A stretch of DNA of 64,000 nt from Bacillota bacterium (GCA_017442735.1 JAFRZE010000067.1:1-64000); one strand, 5' to 3'. Counted from the stretch's first letter, positions 1 to 8,322 are shown. Made by a program: numbers and translations. The notes: generated from the sequence alone by a model not told the origin.

Positions 1-61
1 CTTTCGTGCGGACGCGAAGTCCAAGGAGGCATCCGTCCAAACCAATGCCACTACATTCTAA
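1..61 (+). CDS. Possible C-terminal tail of a truncated upstream gene (perhaps the ABC importer's binding protein)
   Basis: One frame is open from the left edge to a TAA at 59-61, giving only about 19 residues ending NATTF. The neighbouring genes are importer permeases, and in such operons the solute-binding protein usually comes first, so this may be its tail. The other two forward frames are also open for a while (stops at 67-69 and 111-113), so the frame cannot be proven. Function is inferred from context only. Confidence 0.25.
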   Translation, partial: FRADAKSKEASVQTNATTF

Positions 62-82
62 CAGCTTAAGCAACAAGATGGC

Positions 83-110
83 TATACCCCCAGCTGGTTG
101 TCGGGGTGTA
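83..110 (+). other. Intercistronic hairpin before oppB
   Basis: TATACCCC (83-90) can pair with GGGGTGTA (103-110), giving an 8-bp stem with one G-U pair and a 12-base loop. No run of T follows directly, so it is not a good terminator. Hairpins at this place in importer operons often protect the binding-protein message or damp downstream expression; that role is inference. Confidence 0.3.
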
Positions 111-148
111 TGACCACTACATCTTTATATTAGGAGGAGGTGACCGGT

Positions 149-1078
149 ATGCAGGCAATTGTCAAAAAATTATTCTCTCTCATCCTGACCGTACTGGTCA
201 TTTCTTTTCTGACTTTTATTATCTTTTCGATCATTCCCGGCAACGCGGCGCTGGCGAAGCTCGGGGTAGACGCTTCGCCGGAGCAGATCGCGGCTTTGGA
301 AGAAAAACTGCAGCTGAACGACCCGGTCATCATACGGTACGGACGGTGGCTCTGGGGTGCGCTTCAGGGAGATTTCGGTGAGTCACTGCAGTATTCCGGC
401 GTGAGCGTAGGGGAGCTGTTGGGCACCCGTCTGCCGGTGACGATGGTACTTGCGGGGATCTCCTTTCTCCTGATCGTGTTACTGTCGGTCCCGATCGCGC
501 TTCTTTGTGTGAAATTCCGGGACAGGCTTTTGGACAGGATCCTGACAGTCCTCGGACAGGTGATGATGGCGGTCCCGGCTTTCTTTCTTGGCATTCTCAT
601 CACCTATGTCTTCGGACTTTTGCTGCGCGCTTTCCGGCCCGGCGCCTATGAAGGGCTCTCGCTTCGGTATCTGTTCTTCCCGGCGCTTTCGATCGCGATC
701 CCGAAAATCGCGATGACGGTCCGTTTTCTCAAGAGTTCCGTCCGGGGCGAACTGTCGCAGGACTATGTCCGAACAGCGAGAGCGCACGGCGCCAGTGAGG
801 ATCAGGTACTGAAAAACCATGTGCTTAAGAACGCCCTGATCCCTGTGATCACCTTTCTCGCGCTGGTTATTGGTGAGATCCTGGCAGGCAGTATCGTCGC
901 GGAACAGGTGTTCAGCGTTCCCGGACTGGGAAGACTGCTGATCACATCGATCTCCGCCAGAGATTATCCGGTCGTACAGGCGATCGTCATGTATATCACC
1001 ACGGTGGTCGTCTCTCTGGATTTTCTGGTCGATCTTCTGTACCGGCTGGTGGATCCCAGACTGAGGAGAGGAGGCTGA
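149..1078 (+). CDS. Oligopeptide/dipeptide-type ABC transporter permease, OppB/DppB family
   Basis: Inner permease subunit of a peptide/nickel-class ABC importer, 309 residues, the usual length. The first helix (about residues 8-30) is followed by an extracytoplasmic region rich in Ala/Glu and by the BPD_transp_1 domain with about five more helices. The ATPase-coupling EAA loop is visible near residues 205-235 (DYVRTARAHGAS, then KNALIPV). I chose ATG 149 rather than GTG 140 because AGGAGG at 132-137 lies 11 bases upstream of the ATG but only 2 from the GTG. It is the first gene of a three-gene run with oppC and a double ATPase. Substrate cannot be told: peptides are most likely, but nickel or glycan oligomers are possible in this family. 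Confidence 0.9.
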   Translation: MQAIVKKLFSLILTVLVISFLTFIIFSIIPGNAALAKLGVDASPEQIAALEEKLQLNDPVIIRYGRWLWGALQGDFGESLQYSGVSVGELLGTRLPVTMVLAGISFLLIVLLSVPIALLCVKFRDRLLDRILTVLGQVMMAVPAFFLGILITYVFGLLLRAFRPGAYEGLSLRYLFFPALSIAIPKIAMTVRFLKSSVRGELSQDYVRTARAHGASEDQVLKNHVLKNALIPVITFLALVIGEILAGSIVAEQVFSVPGLGRLLITSISARDYPVVQAIVMYITTVVVSLDFLVDLLYRLVDPRLRRGG

Positions 1079-1079
1079 G

Positions 1080-1916
1080 ATGAAGAAAAACTGGACTTTC
1101 ACCCGTATACGGGAATTTCTTCGGCTGAATCCCAAGATCACGATCGGACTTTTTCTGACTTCCTTTTTTGCGATCATGGCCATTATAGGGCAGTTCTGGA
1201 CACCCTATATCGTAACAAGAATGGATGCCTCCAGTGTATCCCAGGCGCCATCGCTCCTGCACTGGATGGGTACGGATAATTTCGGCCGGGATGTGCTTTC
1301 CCGTGTCATGAACGGGAGCGGGATCACTATCCTCGTCGCGCTGATCACGGTACTGATCGGTGGGATCATTGGGACGATGATCGGCGCGCTGACCGGTTAT
1401 TTCGGCGGGATCGTCGATGAGATCATCATGCGGCTCAATGACATTCTGCTGTCCTTCCCCAGTGTACTGCTGGCACTTCTGCTGATCAGCTTTCTGGGTC
1501 CGGGGACTATCAATGTCGTTCTGGCGCTGGGTATCCTTTTTATCCCAAGTTTCGCGCGTATGGTACGCAGTGAAGTCATCCGGTACCGGGATCGGGATTT
1601 TGTTAGAAATGCCAGGCTGCAGGGGATCAAACCGCTGCGTATTATTCTGATCCATATTCTGCCAAATGCCAGGATCAGTATTCTGACAGCCGCCGCGATC
1701 GGTTTCAACAACGCGGTGCTGGCGGAAGCCAGTATGAGTTATCTGGGACTGGGCGTTCAGCCGCCCACACCATCACTCGGACGAATGCTCTTCGAGGCAC
1801 AGAGTTTTTTGCTCAATTGTCCCTGGTACGCGATCTTTCCGGGTATTACCATCATCCTGATGATCCTGGGCGCAGCGCTTTTGTCAGAAGGGTTTAAGGA
1901 AGTGAGCGGGGCATGA
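1080..1916 (+). CDS. Oligopeptide/dipeptide-type ABC transporter permease, OppC/DppC family
   Basis: Second permease of the importer, 278 residues. It shows the OppC N-terminal helix (about residues 20-42), the short periplasm-side segment ending in HWMGTDNFGRDVLSRV, which is a family hallmark, and the permease domain with the coupling loop RDFVRNARLQGI near residues 170-185. The C-terminal SYLGLGVQPPTPSLGRML is also typical. It starts one base after the oppB stop with an AGGAGG-like site in the end of oppB, and its TGA overlaps the next ATG by four bases, so the three genes are surely one operon. Confidence 0.9.
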   Translation: MKKNWTFTRIREFLRLNPKITIGLFLTSFFAIMAIIGQFWTPYIVTRMDASSVSQAPSLLHWMGTDNFGRDVLSRVMNGSGITILVALITVLIGGIIGTMIGALTGYFGGIVDEIIMRLNDILLSFPSVLLALLLISFLGPGTINVVLALGILFIPSFARMVRSEVIRYRDRDFVRNARLQGIKPLRIILIHILPNARISILTAAAIGFNNAVLAEASMSYLGLGVQPPTPSLGRMLFEAQSFLLNCPWYAIFPGITIILMILGAALLSEGFKEVSGA

Positions 1917-3538
1917 GTATGGATGAATTATTAAGAGTCAGTCATCTGAACGTGTCTTTCCCGGATGATGATCCGTATGACGGGATCGAAGAGAGGGATA
2001 CGGTGGTCCGGGAACTTTCCTTTACGATGAAAAAAGGCGACATTTTAGGAGTAGTCGGGGAATCCGGGTCCGGAAAATCCATGACAGCCCTTTCTGTCAT
2101 TCGTTTGTTAAAAAAGTCAGCTCGTGTCGACAGCGGGCAGATCCTCTTCCAGGGGAAAGATCTGCTGAACCTTTCAGAAGAAGAATTATGTGATCTTAGG
2201 GGTATGGGGATCTCCATGATCTTCCAGGAACCCATGACTTCGCTCAATCCGGTGCTTCGGATCGAATCCCAGGTCTCAGAAGCGCTCAGACTGCATTCCC
2301 CGACCTGCAATTTGCGGGGGGAAAAGCCTTTTAGCGCGGAAGAGATCCATCAGAAAGTACTAGACGTACTGGAAGACGTCGGGCTTCCGGATCCGGAAGG
2401 TGTCTGCCAGATGTATCCGCATGAGCTTTCCGGCGGTATGAGGCAGAGAGTGATGATCGCCGCCGCGCTGATCACGGATCCTTCCTTGCTGATCGCGGAT
2501 GAGCCGACGACCGCGCTGGATGTTCTGATCCAGGAACAGATCCTGGATCTTCTGAAAGAGATCCATGAACGGACCGGCGTCGCGATATTATTTATTTCCC
2601 ATGATCTGCATGTCATCCGTCGCCTTTGTGACAGAGTGCTGGTGATGTATCAGGGACAGATCGTGGAAGAAGGTAAGACGAAAGAGGTACTGGATCATCC
2701 TCAGCACGAATATACGAAAACGCTGGTAGCCAGGATTCCCAGGGTATCGACCGTTCCGGAAGATACGCCGGTACTGGAAATGGAAGATGTGACGATCTAC
2801 TATCCGCCTCGCGGCGCTTCTTCCGGTCTTTTTCGCAAGGTCAAGGTAGAACCGTATGTGTACGACGCCAGTCTGAAACTCTACCAGAATGAAATTCTCG
2901 GTATCGTAGGAGGATCGGGCAGCGGAAAGTCGACGATCGGCAAAGTCCTGACGGGCCTTCACGGGATCTATGACGGGACGATCCGGATGTTCGGCCAGCC
3001 TTTGGAGAAGGTACTGGCAGGCAATGACCGGCCGCAGATGATCTTCCAGGATCCTTACAGCGCGCTGAATCCGTCGCATACCATTGGATGGACATTGATG
3101 GAAACGCTCAGAAGCAAGGGGATCCGTTCCAGAGAAGAGCAGCAGAAAATGGCACTTCAGATGCTGGAGGAAGTCGGTCTTTCGGAGTCGATCTTCCACC
3201 GGTATCCGAGAGATCTGTCCGGCGGACAAAGGCAGCGATGCTGTATCGGTCAGGCACTGTTATACGATCCGAAGATTCTGATCGCCGATGAACCGGTATC
3301 CGCGCTGGATGTAACGGTCTCCTCACAGGTGCTGGAGCTTCTTTTGAAGCTGCAGAAGGAGAGACATATGTCGATGATCTTCGTATCGCATGATATGAAT
3401 ATCGTCCGGCTGATCTGCCATAGGGTGATCGTGCTGGATCACGGCCGGATCGTGGAAGAAGGACCGTCGGAGGAGATCTTTGAGCATCCTTCTCATGCTT
3501 ATACGAAAAAGCTGATCGAGGCAGCTATGCTGGAGTAA
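1913..3538 (+). CDS. Double ATP-binding subunit of the peptide-type ABC importer (OppD-OppF fusion)
   Basis: 541-residue cytoplasmic protein with two complete ABC ATPase domains, so one polypeptide supplies both motor domains (GsiA/YejF-like organisation). Domain 1 has Walker A GESGSGKS at residues 49-56, signature LSGGMRQR and Walker B LLIADEPTTALD. Domain 2 has Walker A GGSGSGKS at 333-340, signature LSGGQRQR and Walker B ILIADEPVSALD. Both halves keep the switch histidine in ISHDLH or VSHDMN. The segment after domain 1 (HEYTKTLVARIPRV) is the short oligopeptide-transporter C-terminal extension, repeated after domain 2 (HAYTKKLIEAA). ATG overlaps the oppC stop (ATGA). Confidence 0.92.
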   Translation: MSMDELLRVSHLNVSFPDDDPYDGIEERDTVVRELSFTMKKGDILGVVGESGSGKSMTALSVIRLLKKSARVDSGQILFQGKDLLNLSEEELCDLRGMGISMIFQEPMTSLNPVLRIESQVSEALRLHSPTCNLRGEKPFSAEEIHQKVLDVLEDVGLPDPEGVCQMYPHELSGGMRQRVMIAAALITDPSLLIADEPTTALDVLIQEQILDLLKEIHERTGVAILFISHDLHVIRRLCDRVLVMYQGQIVEEGKTKEVLDHPQHEYTKTLVARIPRVSTVPEDTPVLEMEDVTIYYPPRGASSGLFRKVKVEPYVYDASLKLYQNEILGIVGGSGSGKSTIGKVLTGLHGIYDGTIRMFGQPLEKVLAGNDRPQMIFQDPYSALNPSHTIGWTLMETLRSKGIRSREEQQKMALQMLEEVGLSESIFHRYPRDLSGGQRQRCCIGQALLYDPKILIADEPVSALDVTVSSQVLELLLKLQKERHMSMIFVSHDMNIVRLICHRVIVLDHGRIVEEGPSEEIFEHPSHAYTKKLIEAAMLE

Positions 3539-3563
3539 GCGGTCATGTCGCCGTGAAAAAGCT

Positions 3564-3591
3564 TTGCTTTCTTGACAGACTATGATATAAT
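3564..3591 (+). promoter_or_regulatory. Candidate SigA promoter for the membrane protein-clpE pair
   Basis: A perfect TATAAT at 3586-3591 lies 33 bases before the start at 3624. The matching -35 is weak: TTGCTT at 3564-3569 with a 16-base spacer. A perfect TTGACA at 3572-3577 is only 8 bases from the -10, too close for normal use. I see no CtsR-type heptad repeat here. Confidence 0.4.
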
Positions 3592-3623
3592 GGTTTCACT
3601 TATTTTGATTTGGGGAGGAGTAT

Positions 3624-4178
3624 ATGAAAAAGAAAGGAAGGGTTTTCAGGATCATTCTGAATATTCTGATCGGCCTTCTGGGCGTGGCGTTTATCGTAGC
3701 CGCGTTCCTTTATGGAGATTGGGTTTTTGATCATATGAAGACGCCGTCGCTTGTCAGTGATGCCGAAATGCCGCAGCAGTTTCTTTTCAGCGCTACCTCC
3801 TGGTGGGAAGACGATGAGTTTCCAAGCCGCACGATCCTGGAGGAGCCTTTGTGGCTGACTTCTGTCGAGGAGGCAGGAGCGAGCTTTTCTTCTTATCTGG
3901 AGACGCTTCCGGATACGAAAAAAGAAGAACTGACCAGCCAGGTCGAGTATCTTAGGTCTCCCGAAGTCCAGAAGAAACTGAAGAACCGTGTCCACAATTC
4001 TGACAGATCGCTTACGATCACAGAGTTCAGATCCATGACGCCGGCGATCGACCCGGACGGCAAGCTCGTGATGATCTATTCGGTAACGATCACTAAGACT
4101 ACCTACGACGATGATGATAACGAGATCGTGACCAAACAGAATTTCGAGATATACGGTCGTCTTCCGGAGGAAGAATAA
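3624..4178 (+). CDS. Unknown single-pass membrane protein upstream of clpE
   Basis: I do not recognise this 184-residue protein. A basic N-terminus (MKKKGRVFR) is followed by one hydrophobic helix at about residues 10-30, so it is either membrane-anchored with a large outer domain or, less likely, secreted (there is no clear cleavage site). The outer part has a WW pair (SATSWWEDDEF, about residue 60), many acidic residues and a predicted strand-rich end with a DDDDNE stretch. No cysteines or catalytic motif stand out. GGGGAGGAG precedes the ATG. It ends 6 bases before clpE, so the two are probably co-transcribed; a link to proteolysis is only a suggestion from position. Confidence 0.75.
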   Translation: MKKKGRVFRIILNILIGLLGVAFIVAAFLYGDWVFDHMKTPSLVSDAEMPQQFLFSATSWWEDDEFPSRTILEEPLWLTSVEEAGASFSSYLETLPDTKKEELTSQVEYLRSPEVQKKLKNRVHNSDRSLTITEFRSMTPAIDPDGKLVMIYSVTITKTTYDDDDNEIVTKQNFEIYGRLPEEE

Positions 4179-4184
4179 ATAGCA

Positions 4185-6515
4185 ATGCTTTGTCAAATTT
4201 GTCATACCAATACAGCTGTACTTTTTGTCAATCGAATAGAAAACGGGAAACCCAAACAGCTGGCCATGTGCCTGAGCTGTGCGAAAAAGCAGGGGATCCC
4301 GCTGCATAATCTGATGCAGAACCCGGGCGGGATCAATCAGGAAGAACTGGAAAACATCGGAAAGCAGATGAATGAGCTCATGGAGCAGATGCAGGAAGAT
4401 GGTTCCCTGGAAGGACTTTCTCAGATGATCCCTCCGCAGTTTCTGAATATGCTCAAAGGCGCGACGCATCCCGGGGAGGATGACGAAGATGAAACGGAAG
4501 AAACGGAGAGTGCATCATCCGCGTCCGCTTCCGGATCCTCTTCAACGGACGGGAAAACTACCCAGGAGGAAGACCCTGTCGCCGCGAAGGCCAAGGCCCG
4601 CCGTAAACGGAATGAAAAACTGAAAACCCTGGCCAAGTTCGGTACGAATCTGACCGATAAGGCGGAAGATGGTGAGATCGACGGCGTGATCGGCAGAGAA
4701 AACGAGATCGATCGTCTGATGCAGATCCTGAATCGGCGTACGAAGAACAACCCGGTGCTTCTTGGTGAACCGGGCGTAGGCAAGACGGCCATCGCGGAAG
4801 GGTTCGCGTTGAGGATCGCCCGCGGTGAAGTTCCGGTCAAGCTTCGTGATAAACAGGTCGTTTTGCTGGATATGACCGGCCTGGTCGCGGGCACACAGTT
4901 CCGCGGTCAGTTTGAATCCCGTATGAAAGCGATCATTAACGAAGTGACCGCTGCCAAGAATGTGATCCTTGTGATCGATGAGATCCATAATCTCGTCGGC
5001 GCCGGAGACGCGCAGAATTCAATGAATGCCGCGAATATACTAAAGCCAGCCCTTGCCAACGGTTCCATTCAGGTCATCGGTACGACGACCCTGGATGAAT
5101 ACAGGAAATATATAGAGAAAGACGCCGCGCTGGAACGCCGATTCCAGCCGATCATCGTCGATGAACCGAATCGTGAGGAGGCGATCGCGATCCTGAAAGG
5201 GATCCGTTCGCACTACGAAGACTATCATAATGTCCGAATCTCCGATGAAGTGATCGAAGACGCGGTCTCTCTTTCCCAGCGCTATATCCATCAGCGGTAT
5301 CTGCCGGATAAGGCGATCGATGTGATCGATGAAGCCGGAAGCCGCGTCAATCTGAATAATACCGGTCTGATCGATTTGCAGAATCTGGAGAAGACGCTCC
5401 AGGTCACCACACAGAAAAAAGAAGAAGCGGCCGCCAGCGAAGATTTCGAAGCAGCCGCCAGATTCCGTGTGGAAGAGCTTAAACTGACCAAGGAGATCGA
5501 AGCGACAAGGGAAAAGAGCAGCCATATCCCGCTGAGCTATGATGATGTCGCCCATGTGATCGAAAGCTGGACGAAGATCCCGGTCAGCCGTCTGACGAAG
5601 GCGGAAGCGGATAAACTGCTTCATCTGGAAGATCATCTGCATGAGCATCTGATCGGCCAGGATCAGGCTGTCAGCGCCGTTTCCCGGGCGATCCGAAGGA
5701 ATCGTTCCGGCTTCCGTAAGGAGCGTAAACCGGCATCCTTTATTTTCGCCGGTCCGACTGGTGTAGGAAAAACGGAACTCGCCAAGCAGCTGGCGATCGA
5801 AATGTTCGGTACGGAAGACGCGATCGTGCGGATCGACATGTCGGAATATATGGAAAAGCACACCGTTTCTAAACTGATCGGCGCGCCTCCCGGATATGTC
5901 GGATACGATGAAGGCGGTCAATTGACCGAAAAAGTCCGCCGGCGTCCATTCTCGATCGTGCTGCTGGACGAGATCGAAAAAGCCCATCCCGATGTCTTCA
6001 ATATGCTCCTTCAGATACTGGACGACGGAAGGCTCACGGATTCCCAGGGGCGTACGATCAACTTCGAGAATACGATCATCATTATGACGACGAACGCCGG
6101 CGCCAGCTTCAAGGCTTCCTCTCTTGGCTTCAATCAGTCCGCGCCGACCTCCTTAAGTCTTCGGATCCAGGACGCCCTGAAGCAGACTTTCCGTCCGGAA
6201 TTTTTAAACCGTGTGGATGACGTCATCACGTTTGATCCGCTCAGCCGCGAACAGATCCGGCAGATCGTCGATCTGATGCTGGAGGACATCTACAAAGCCG
6301 CCAAAGATCAGTCGATGACGGTCGATGTCAGTGACGAGGTCAAGGATTATCTGGCCGAACACGGCTATGATGAACAGTATGGTGCCAGACCGCTTCGCCG
6401 ACTCATCCAGCGGCTCATCGAGGATGAGATCGCGGAAGAGTTCCTGAAAGGGACTGTCAAAGAAGGCGATCAGATCCATCTGGTCCTGGAAGGGGATAAA
6501 ATCGTAATTCAATAA
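4185..6515 (+). CDS. clpE: ClpE-type AAA+ unfoldase with N-terminal zinc finger
   Basis: ATP-dependent unfoldase that should feed damaged proteins to ClpP. The N-terminus carries a C-X2-C-X22-C-X2-C zinc finger (Cys 3, 6, 29, 32), the hallmark of ClpE; the double Clp_N repeat of ClpC is absent. A Met/Gln-rich segment (about 40-85) and an acidic, Ser-rich linker (about 95-130) come next. AAA-1 has Walker A GEPGVGKT at 194-201; the middle domain includes a UVR-like helix (EDFEAAARFRVEELK, from about residue 418); AAA-2 has Walker A GPTGVGKT at 523-530. An LGF tripeptide near KASSLGFNQ matches the ClpP-docking loop. At 776 residues it is longer than B. subtilis ClpE (about 700), largely through the acidic linker. 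The ribosome site is weak (GGAGG 14 bases upstream). Confidence 0.9.
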   Translation: MLCQICHTNTAVLFVNRIENGKPKQLAMCLSCAKKQGIPLHNLMQNPGGINQEELENIGKQMNELMEQMQEDGSLEGLSQMIPPQFLNMLKGATHPGEDDEDETEETESASSASASGSSSTDGKTTQEEDPVAAKAKARRKRNEKLKTLAKFGTNLTDKAEDGEIDGVIGRENEIDRLMQILNRRTKNNPVLLGEPGVGKTAIAEGFALRIARGEVPVKLRDKQVVLLDMTGLVAGTQFRGQFESRMKAIINEVTAAKNVILVIDEIHNLVGAGDAQNSMNAANILKPALANGSIQVIGTTTLDEYRKYIEKDAALERRFQPIIVDEPNREEAIAILKGIRSHYEDYHNVRISDEVIEDAVSLSQRYIHQRYLPDKAIDVIDEAGSRVNLNNTGLIDLQNLEKTLQVTTQKKEEAAASEDFEAAARFRVEELKLTKEIEATREKSSHIPLSYDDVAHVIESWTKIPVSRLTKAEADKLLHLEDHLHEHLIGQDQAVSAVSRAIRRNRSGFRKERKPASFIFAGPTGVGKTELAKQLAIEMFGTEDAIVRIDMSEYMEKHTVSKLIGAPPGYVGYDEGGQLTEKVRRRPFSIVLLDEIEKAHPDVFNMLLQILDDGRLTDSQGRTINFENTIIIMTTNAGASFKASSLGFNQSAPTSLSLRIQDALKQTFRPEFLNRVDDVITFDPLSREQIRQIVDLMLEDIYKAAKDQSMTVDVSDEVKDYLAEHGYDEQYGARPLRRLIQRLIEDEIAEEFLKGTVKEGDQIHLVLEGDKIVIQ

Positions 6516-6520
6516 AAAAG

Positions 6521-6565
6521 CTGCTCGCGGACATGGGTTTCCATGATCTCGCGAGCAGTTCTTTT
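6521..6565. terminator. Bidirectional intrinsic terminator between clpE and dinB
   Basis: CTGCTCGCG (6521-6529) pairs with CGCGAGCAG (6550-6558), and the loop holds a further CATGG/CCATG stem. On the + strand it is followed by TTCTTTTA; on the minus strand by CTTTTTTATT. It therefore can end transcription of clpE (rightward) and of dinB (leftward). Confidence 0.85.
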
Positions 6566-6590
6566 ATGGGTGCGCCTGGAAGCTTACGAC

Positions 6591-7808
6591 TTATTCATCG
6601 ATCAGTTTTCCACGGCGCAGCACTTCCCGGCTGTTCAGTTCGCCGCCGGTAAGAATGACATCTTTCCCAAAACGGTCCATCAATTTCGTCAGGCTTTCAT
6701 CCAGCTTTTGCTGTTTTTCCTTGCTGACAGCGTTTCTTTCGTTTTCTTCCAGGGTAATCTGGTAGGATGGTTCCGTGGTGAAATGGCTCGTGGAGATCCC
6801 GAGAAGACGGACCGGGCGGGTGAGCGGCGCCTGAAGAAGGAGGCTTTCCGCTTCCCGGTACAGATCACCGGCGGAGGAGACCGGAGAGGAAAGCGTGCGG
6901 GAACGGGTATGAAGGGACAGATCATTATACTTGATCTTGAGGGTAACGGTCTGCGCGTAGAATCCGGGCTTTTTCAGATGCATACTGACAGACCGTGCCA
7001 GCAGCTTGAGAGTACTTTTCATTTCTTCCGGATCCGTCATGTCCCGCTGATACGTGGTTTCTTTCCCGATGGATTTAGCTTCTCCCTCGCCAAGGCGGCT
7101 GACATGGTCGGATCCGATCCCGCGGGCGGCATAGTACAGATCGTGACCATTTTCACCAAGCAGTGAAACGAGTTTGTCTTCCTTCCAGCCAAGCAGATCA
7201 CGGATGGTATGGATCCCGTACCCGGCCAGTCTTTCAGCGCCTTTACCGCCGACGCCGGGAAGTACACGTACGGGACGCTCGGCCATGTATGTCTGAAAGT
7301 GCTCCGGGCTTTCGAAGATGAAAAAGCCGTTCGGTTTCTTTTCCTCACTGCCGAGTTTGGCTGTCATTTTATTATATCCTATTCCGACGGAGCAGGTCAG
7401 ACCCGTTGTGTCAAGCACACGCTGCTTGATCTCATGACCGATATGAACGGGATCCCCGAAAAGCCTGGTAGATCCGGTAATATCGAGATACCCTTCATCC
7501 AGCGCGACAAATTCGATCTGGTCGGTATAGGAGAGGAGGATCTCATGGACCTGATCCGAGACTTCATGGTAACGATGATAGTGTCCGTGCATATAGATAC
7601 CGTTCGGACATAACCGGTAGGCCTCCTTGATGCTCATGCCGCTTCGAACACCGTAAGGTCTGGCTTCATAGGAGCAGGTGGATACCACGCCGCGTTCAGA
7701 CGGAAGCGCGCCGATGATCAGAGGCTTTCCCGCCAGGGAAGGATCATCATGAACTTCCACGGAAGCATAGAACGCGTCCATGTCCATGTGCAGAATGATA
7801 CGGCCCAT
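6591..7808 (-). CDS. dinB: DNA polymerase IV (Y-family translesion polymerase)
   Basis: Error-prone polymerase that copies past damaged template bases. The N-terminal palm starts MGRIILHMDMDAFYASVE with the first metal-binding Asp at residue 9, and the second acidic pair is in the VALDEGYLDIT motif (SxDE in most relatives, so the Ser position is Ala here). The helix-hairpin-helix thumb (GVGGKGAERLAGYGI, about 185-200) and the little-finger domain (LKIKYNDLSLHTRSRTL) follow. 405 residues is normal; no obvious C-terminal beta-clamp box was identified. AGGAGG lies 7 bases before the ATG. It stands alone on the minus strand between two + strand operons. Confidence 0.93.
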   Translation of the reverse strand: MGRIILHMDMDAFYASVEVHDDPSLAGKPLIIGALPSERGVVSTCSYEARPYGVRSGMSIKEAYRLCPNGIYMHGHYHRYHEVSDQVHEILLSYTDQIEFVALDEGYLDITGSTRLFGDPVHIGHEIKQRVLDTTGLTCSVGIGYNKMTAKLGSEEKKPNGFFIFESPEHFQTYMAERPVRVLPGVGGKGAERLAGYGIHTIRDLLGWKEDKLVSLLGENGHDLYYAARGIGSDHVSRLGEGEAKSIGKETTYQRDMTDPEEMKSTLKLLARSVSMHLKKPGFYAQTVTLKIKYNDLSLHTRSRTLSSPVSSAGDLYREAESLLLQAPLTRPVRLLGISTSHFTTEPSYQITLEENERNAVSKEKQQKLDESLTKLMDRFGKDVILTGGELNSREVLRRGKLIDE

Positions 7809-7843
7809 TTTCTTTCCTCCTTCCCTTAGAATTAACCATAAAT

Positions 7844-7849
7844 ATTATA
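7844..7849 (-). promoter_or_regulatory. Possible -10 element for dinB
   Basis: TATAAT read on the minus strand, 36 bases before the dinB start. No convincing -35 box is found at 16-18 bases. It sits close to the divergent rpsO promoter. Confidence 0.3.
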
Positions 7850-7860
7850 CACGAAAGTTC

Positions 7861-7889
7861 TTTACAAGGCTATATAAAAGTGATATAAT
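7861..7889 (+). promoter_or_regulatory. SigA promoter of rpsO
   Basis: TTTACA at 7861-7866 and TATAAT at 7884-7889 with a 17-base spacer. The start point should be near 7896, leaving a leader of about 90 bases before rpsO. Confidence 0.8.
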
Positions 7890-7891
7890 AT

Positions 7892-7948
7892 CGTTTCGTG
7901 AAACGAACTGCGGCTGAGTATGCGGATACTCCGACCCTACCTCAGCTG
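7892..7948 (+). promoter_or_regulatory. Structured rpsO leader, candidate S15 autoregulatory element
   Basis: Between the promoter and rpsO three helices can form: CGTTT/AAACG (7892-7896 with 7901-7905), CGGCTGAG/CTCAGCTG (7911-7918 with 7941-7948, one G-U pair) and, inside it, CGGA/TCCG (7923-7926 with 7930-7933). S15 is known to repress its own synthesis in several bacteria through leader RNAs of different shapes. Whether S15 binds this one is inference. Confidence 0.5.
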
Positions 7949-7986
7949 TCAGCAATTCTAATTATTTTTTATGGAGGTTTTTTACC

Positions 7987-8250
7987 ATGACCAAGGAAAG
8001 AAAACAGGAAATCATCAAGTCCTTCGGACGCACCGAGCAGGATACCGGATCTCCGGAAGTGCAGATCGCTCTTCTGACTGAGCGTATCAACCACCTGACC
8101 GAGCATCTGAAATCCCATCAGAAAGATCATCACAGCCGCCGCGGTATGTTAATGCTGATCGGCCGCCGCAGAGGTCTTCTGAACTACCTGAAGGCACAGG
8201 ATATTGATGCTTACCGTGCTCTGATCGAAAAACTTGGAATCAGAAGATAA
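7987..8250 (+). CDS. rpsO: 30S ribosomal protein S15
   Basis: Primary 16S rRNA-binding protein of the small-subunit platform. 87 residues, full length, with the family core [23 protein letters not shown], shown here by positions about 22-44, and the conserved [20 protein letters not shown] segment. The ATG at 7987 follows a GGAGG-type site 9-10 bases upstream (tatggaggtttttt). It has its own promoter, a structured leader and a strong terminator before pnp, the usual rpsO-pnp arrangement. Confidence 0.98.
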   Translation: MTKERKQEIIKSFGRTEQDTGSPEVQIALLTERINHLTEHLKSHQKDHHSRRGMLMLIGRRRGLLNYLKAQDIDAYRALIEKLGIRR

Positions 8251-8261
8251 GACAAAAACAG

Positions 8262-8295
8262 GTTGTAAATCTCCCCGCGGGATTTACAACTTTTT
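8262..8295 (+). terminator. Intrinsic terminator between rpsO and pnp
   Basis: GTTGTAAATC (8262-8271) pairs perfectly with GATTTACAAC (8281-8290), followed by TTTTT. Because no separate promoter for pnp is evident, some readthrough probably supplies pnp. Confidence 0.9.
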
Positions 8296-8303
8296 GTCGT
8301 AGG

Positions 8304-8322
8304 AGACGGGATATGCCCGTCT
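8304..8322 (+). other. Hairpin in the pnp leader
   Basis: AGACGGG (8304-8310) and CCCGTCT (8316-8322) form a 7-bp stem with a 5-base loop, 33 bases before the pnp start and without a T run. In enteric bacteria RNase III cuts a pnp leader hairpin and PNPase then controls its own message; a similar role here is a guess. Confidence 0.4.

Noticed and set aside
3572-3577. Perfect TTGACA before the unknown gene at 3624
   Set aside because: It is only 8 bases from TATAAT and no other -10 stands at the proper distance, so it is unlikely to be the -35.
4185-4205. TTTGTCA repeats at the clpE start resembling a CtsR heptad
   Set aside because: The CtsR half-site needs GGTCAAA/TTTGACC; here the repeats are TTTGTCA and result from the Cys-Gln-Ile-Cys codons of the zinc finger.
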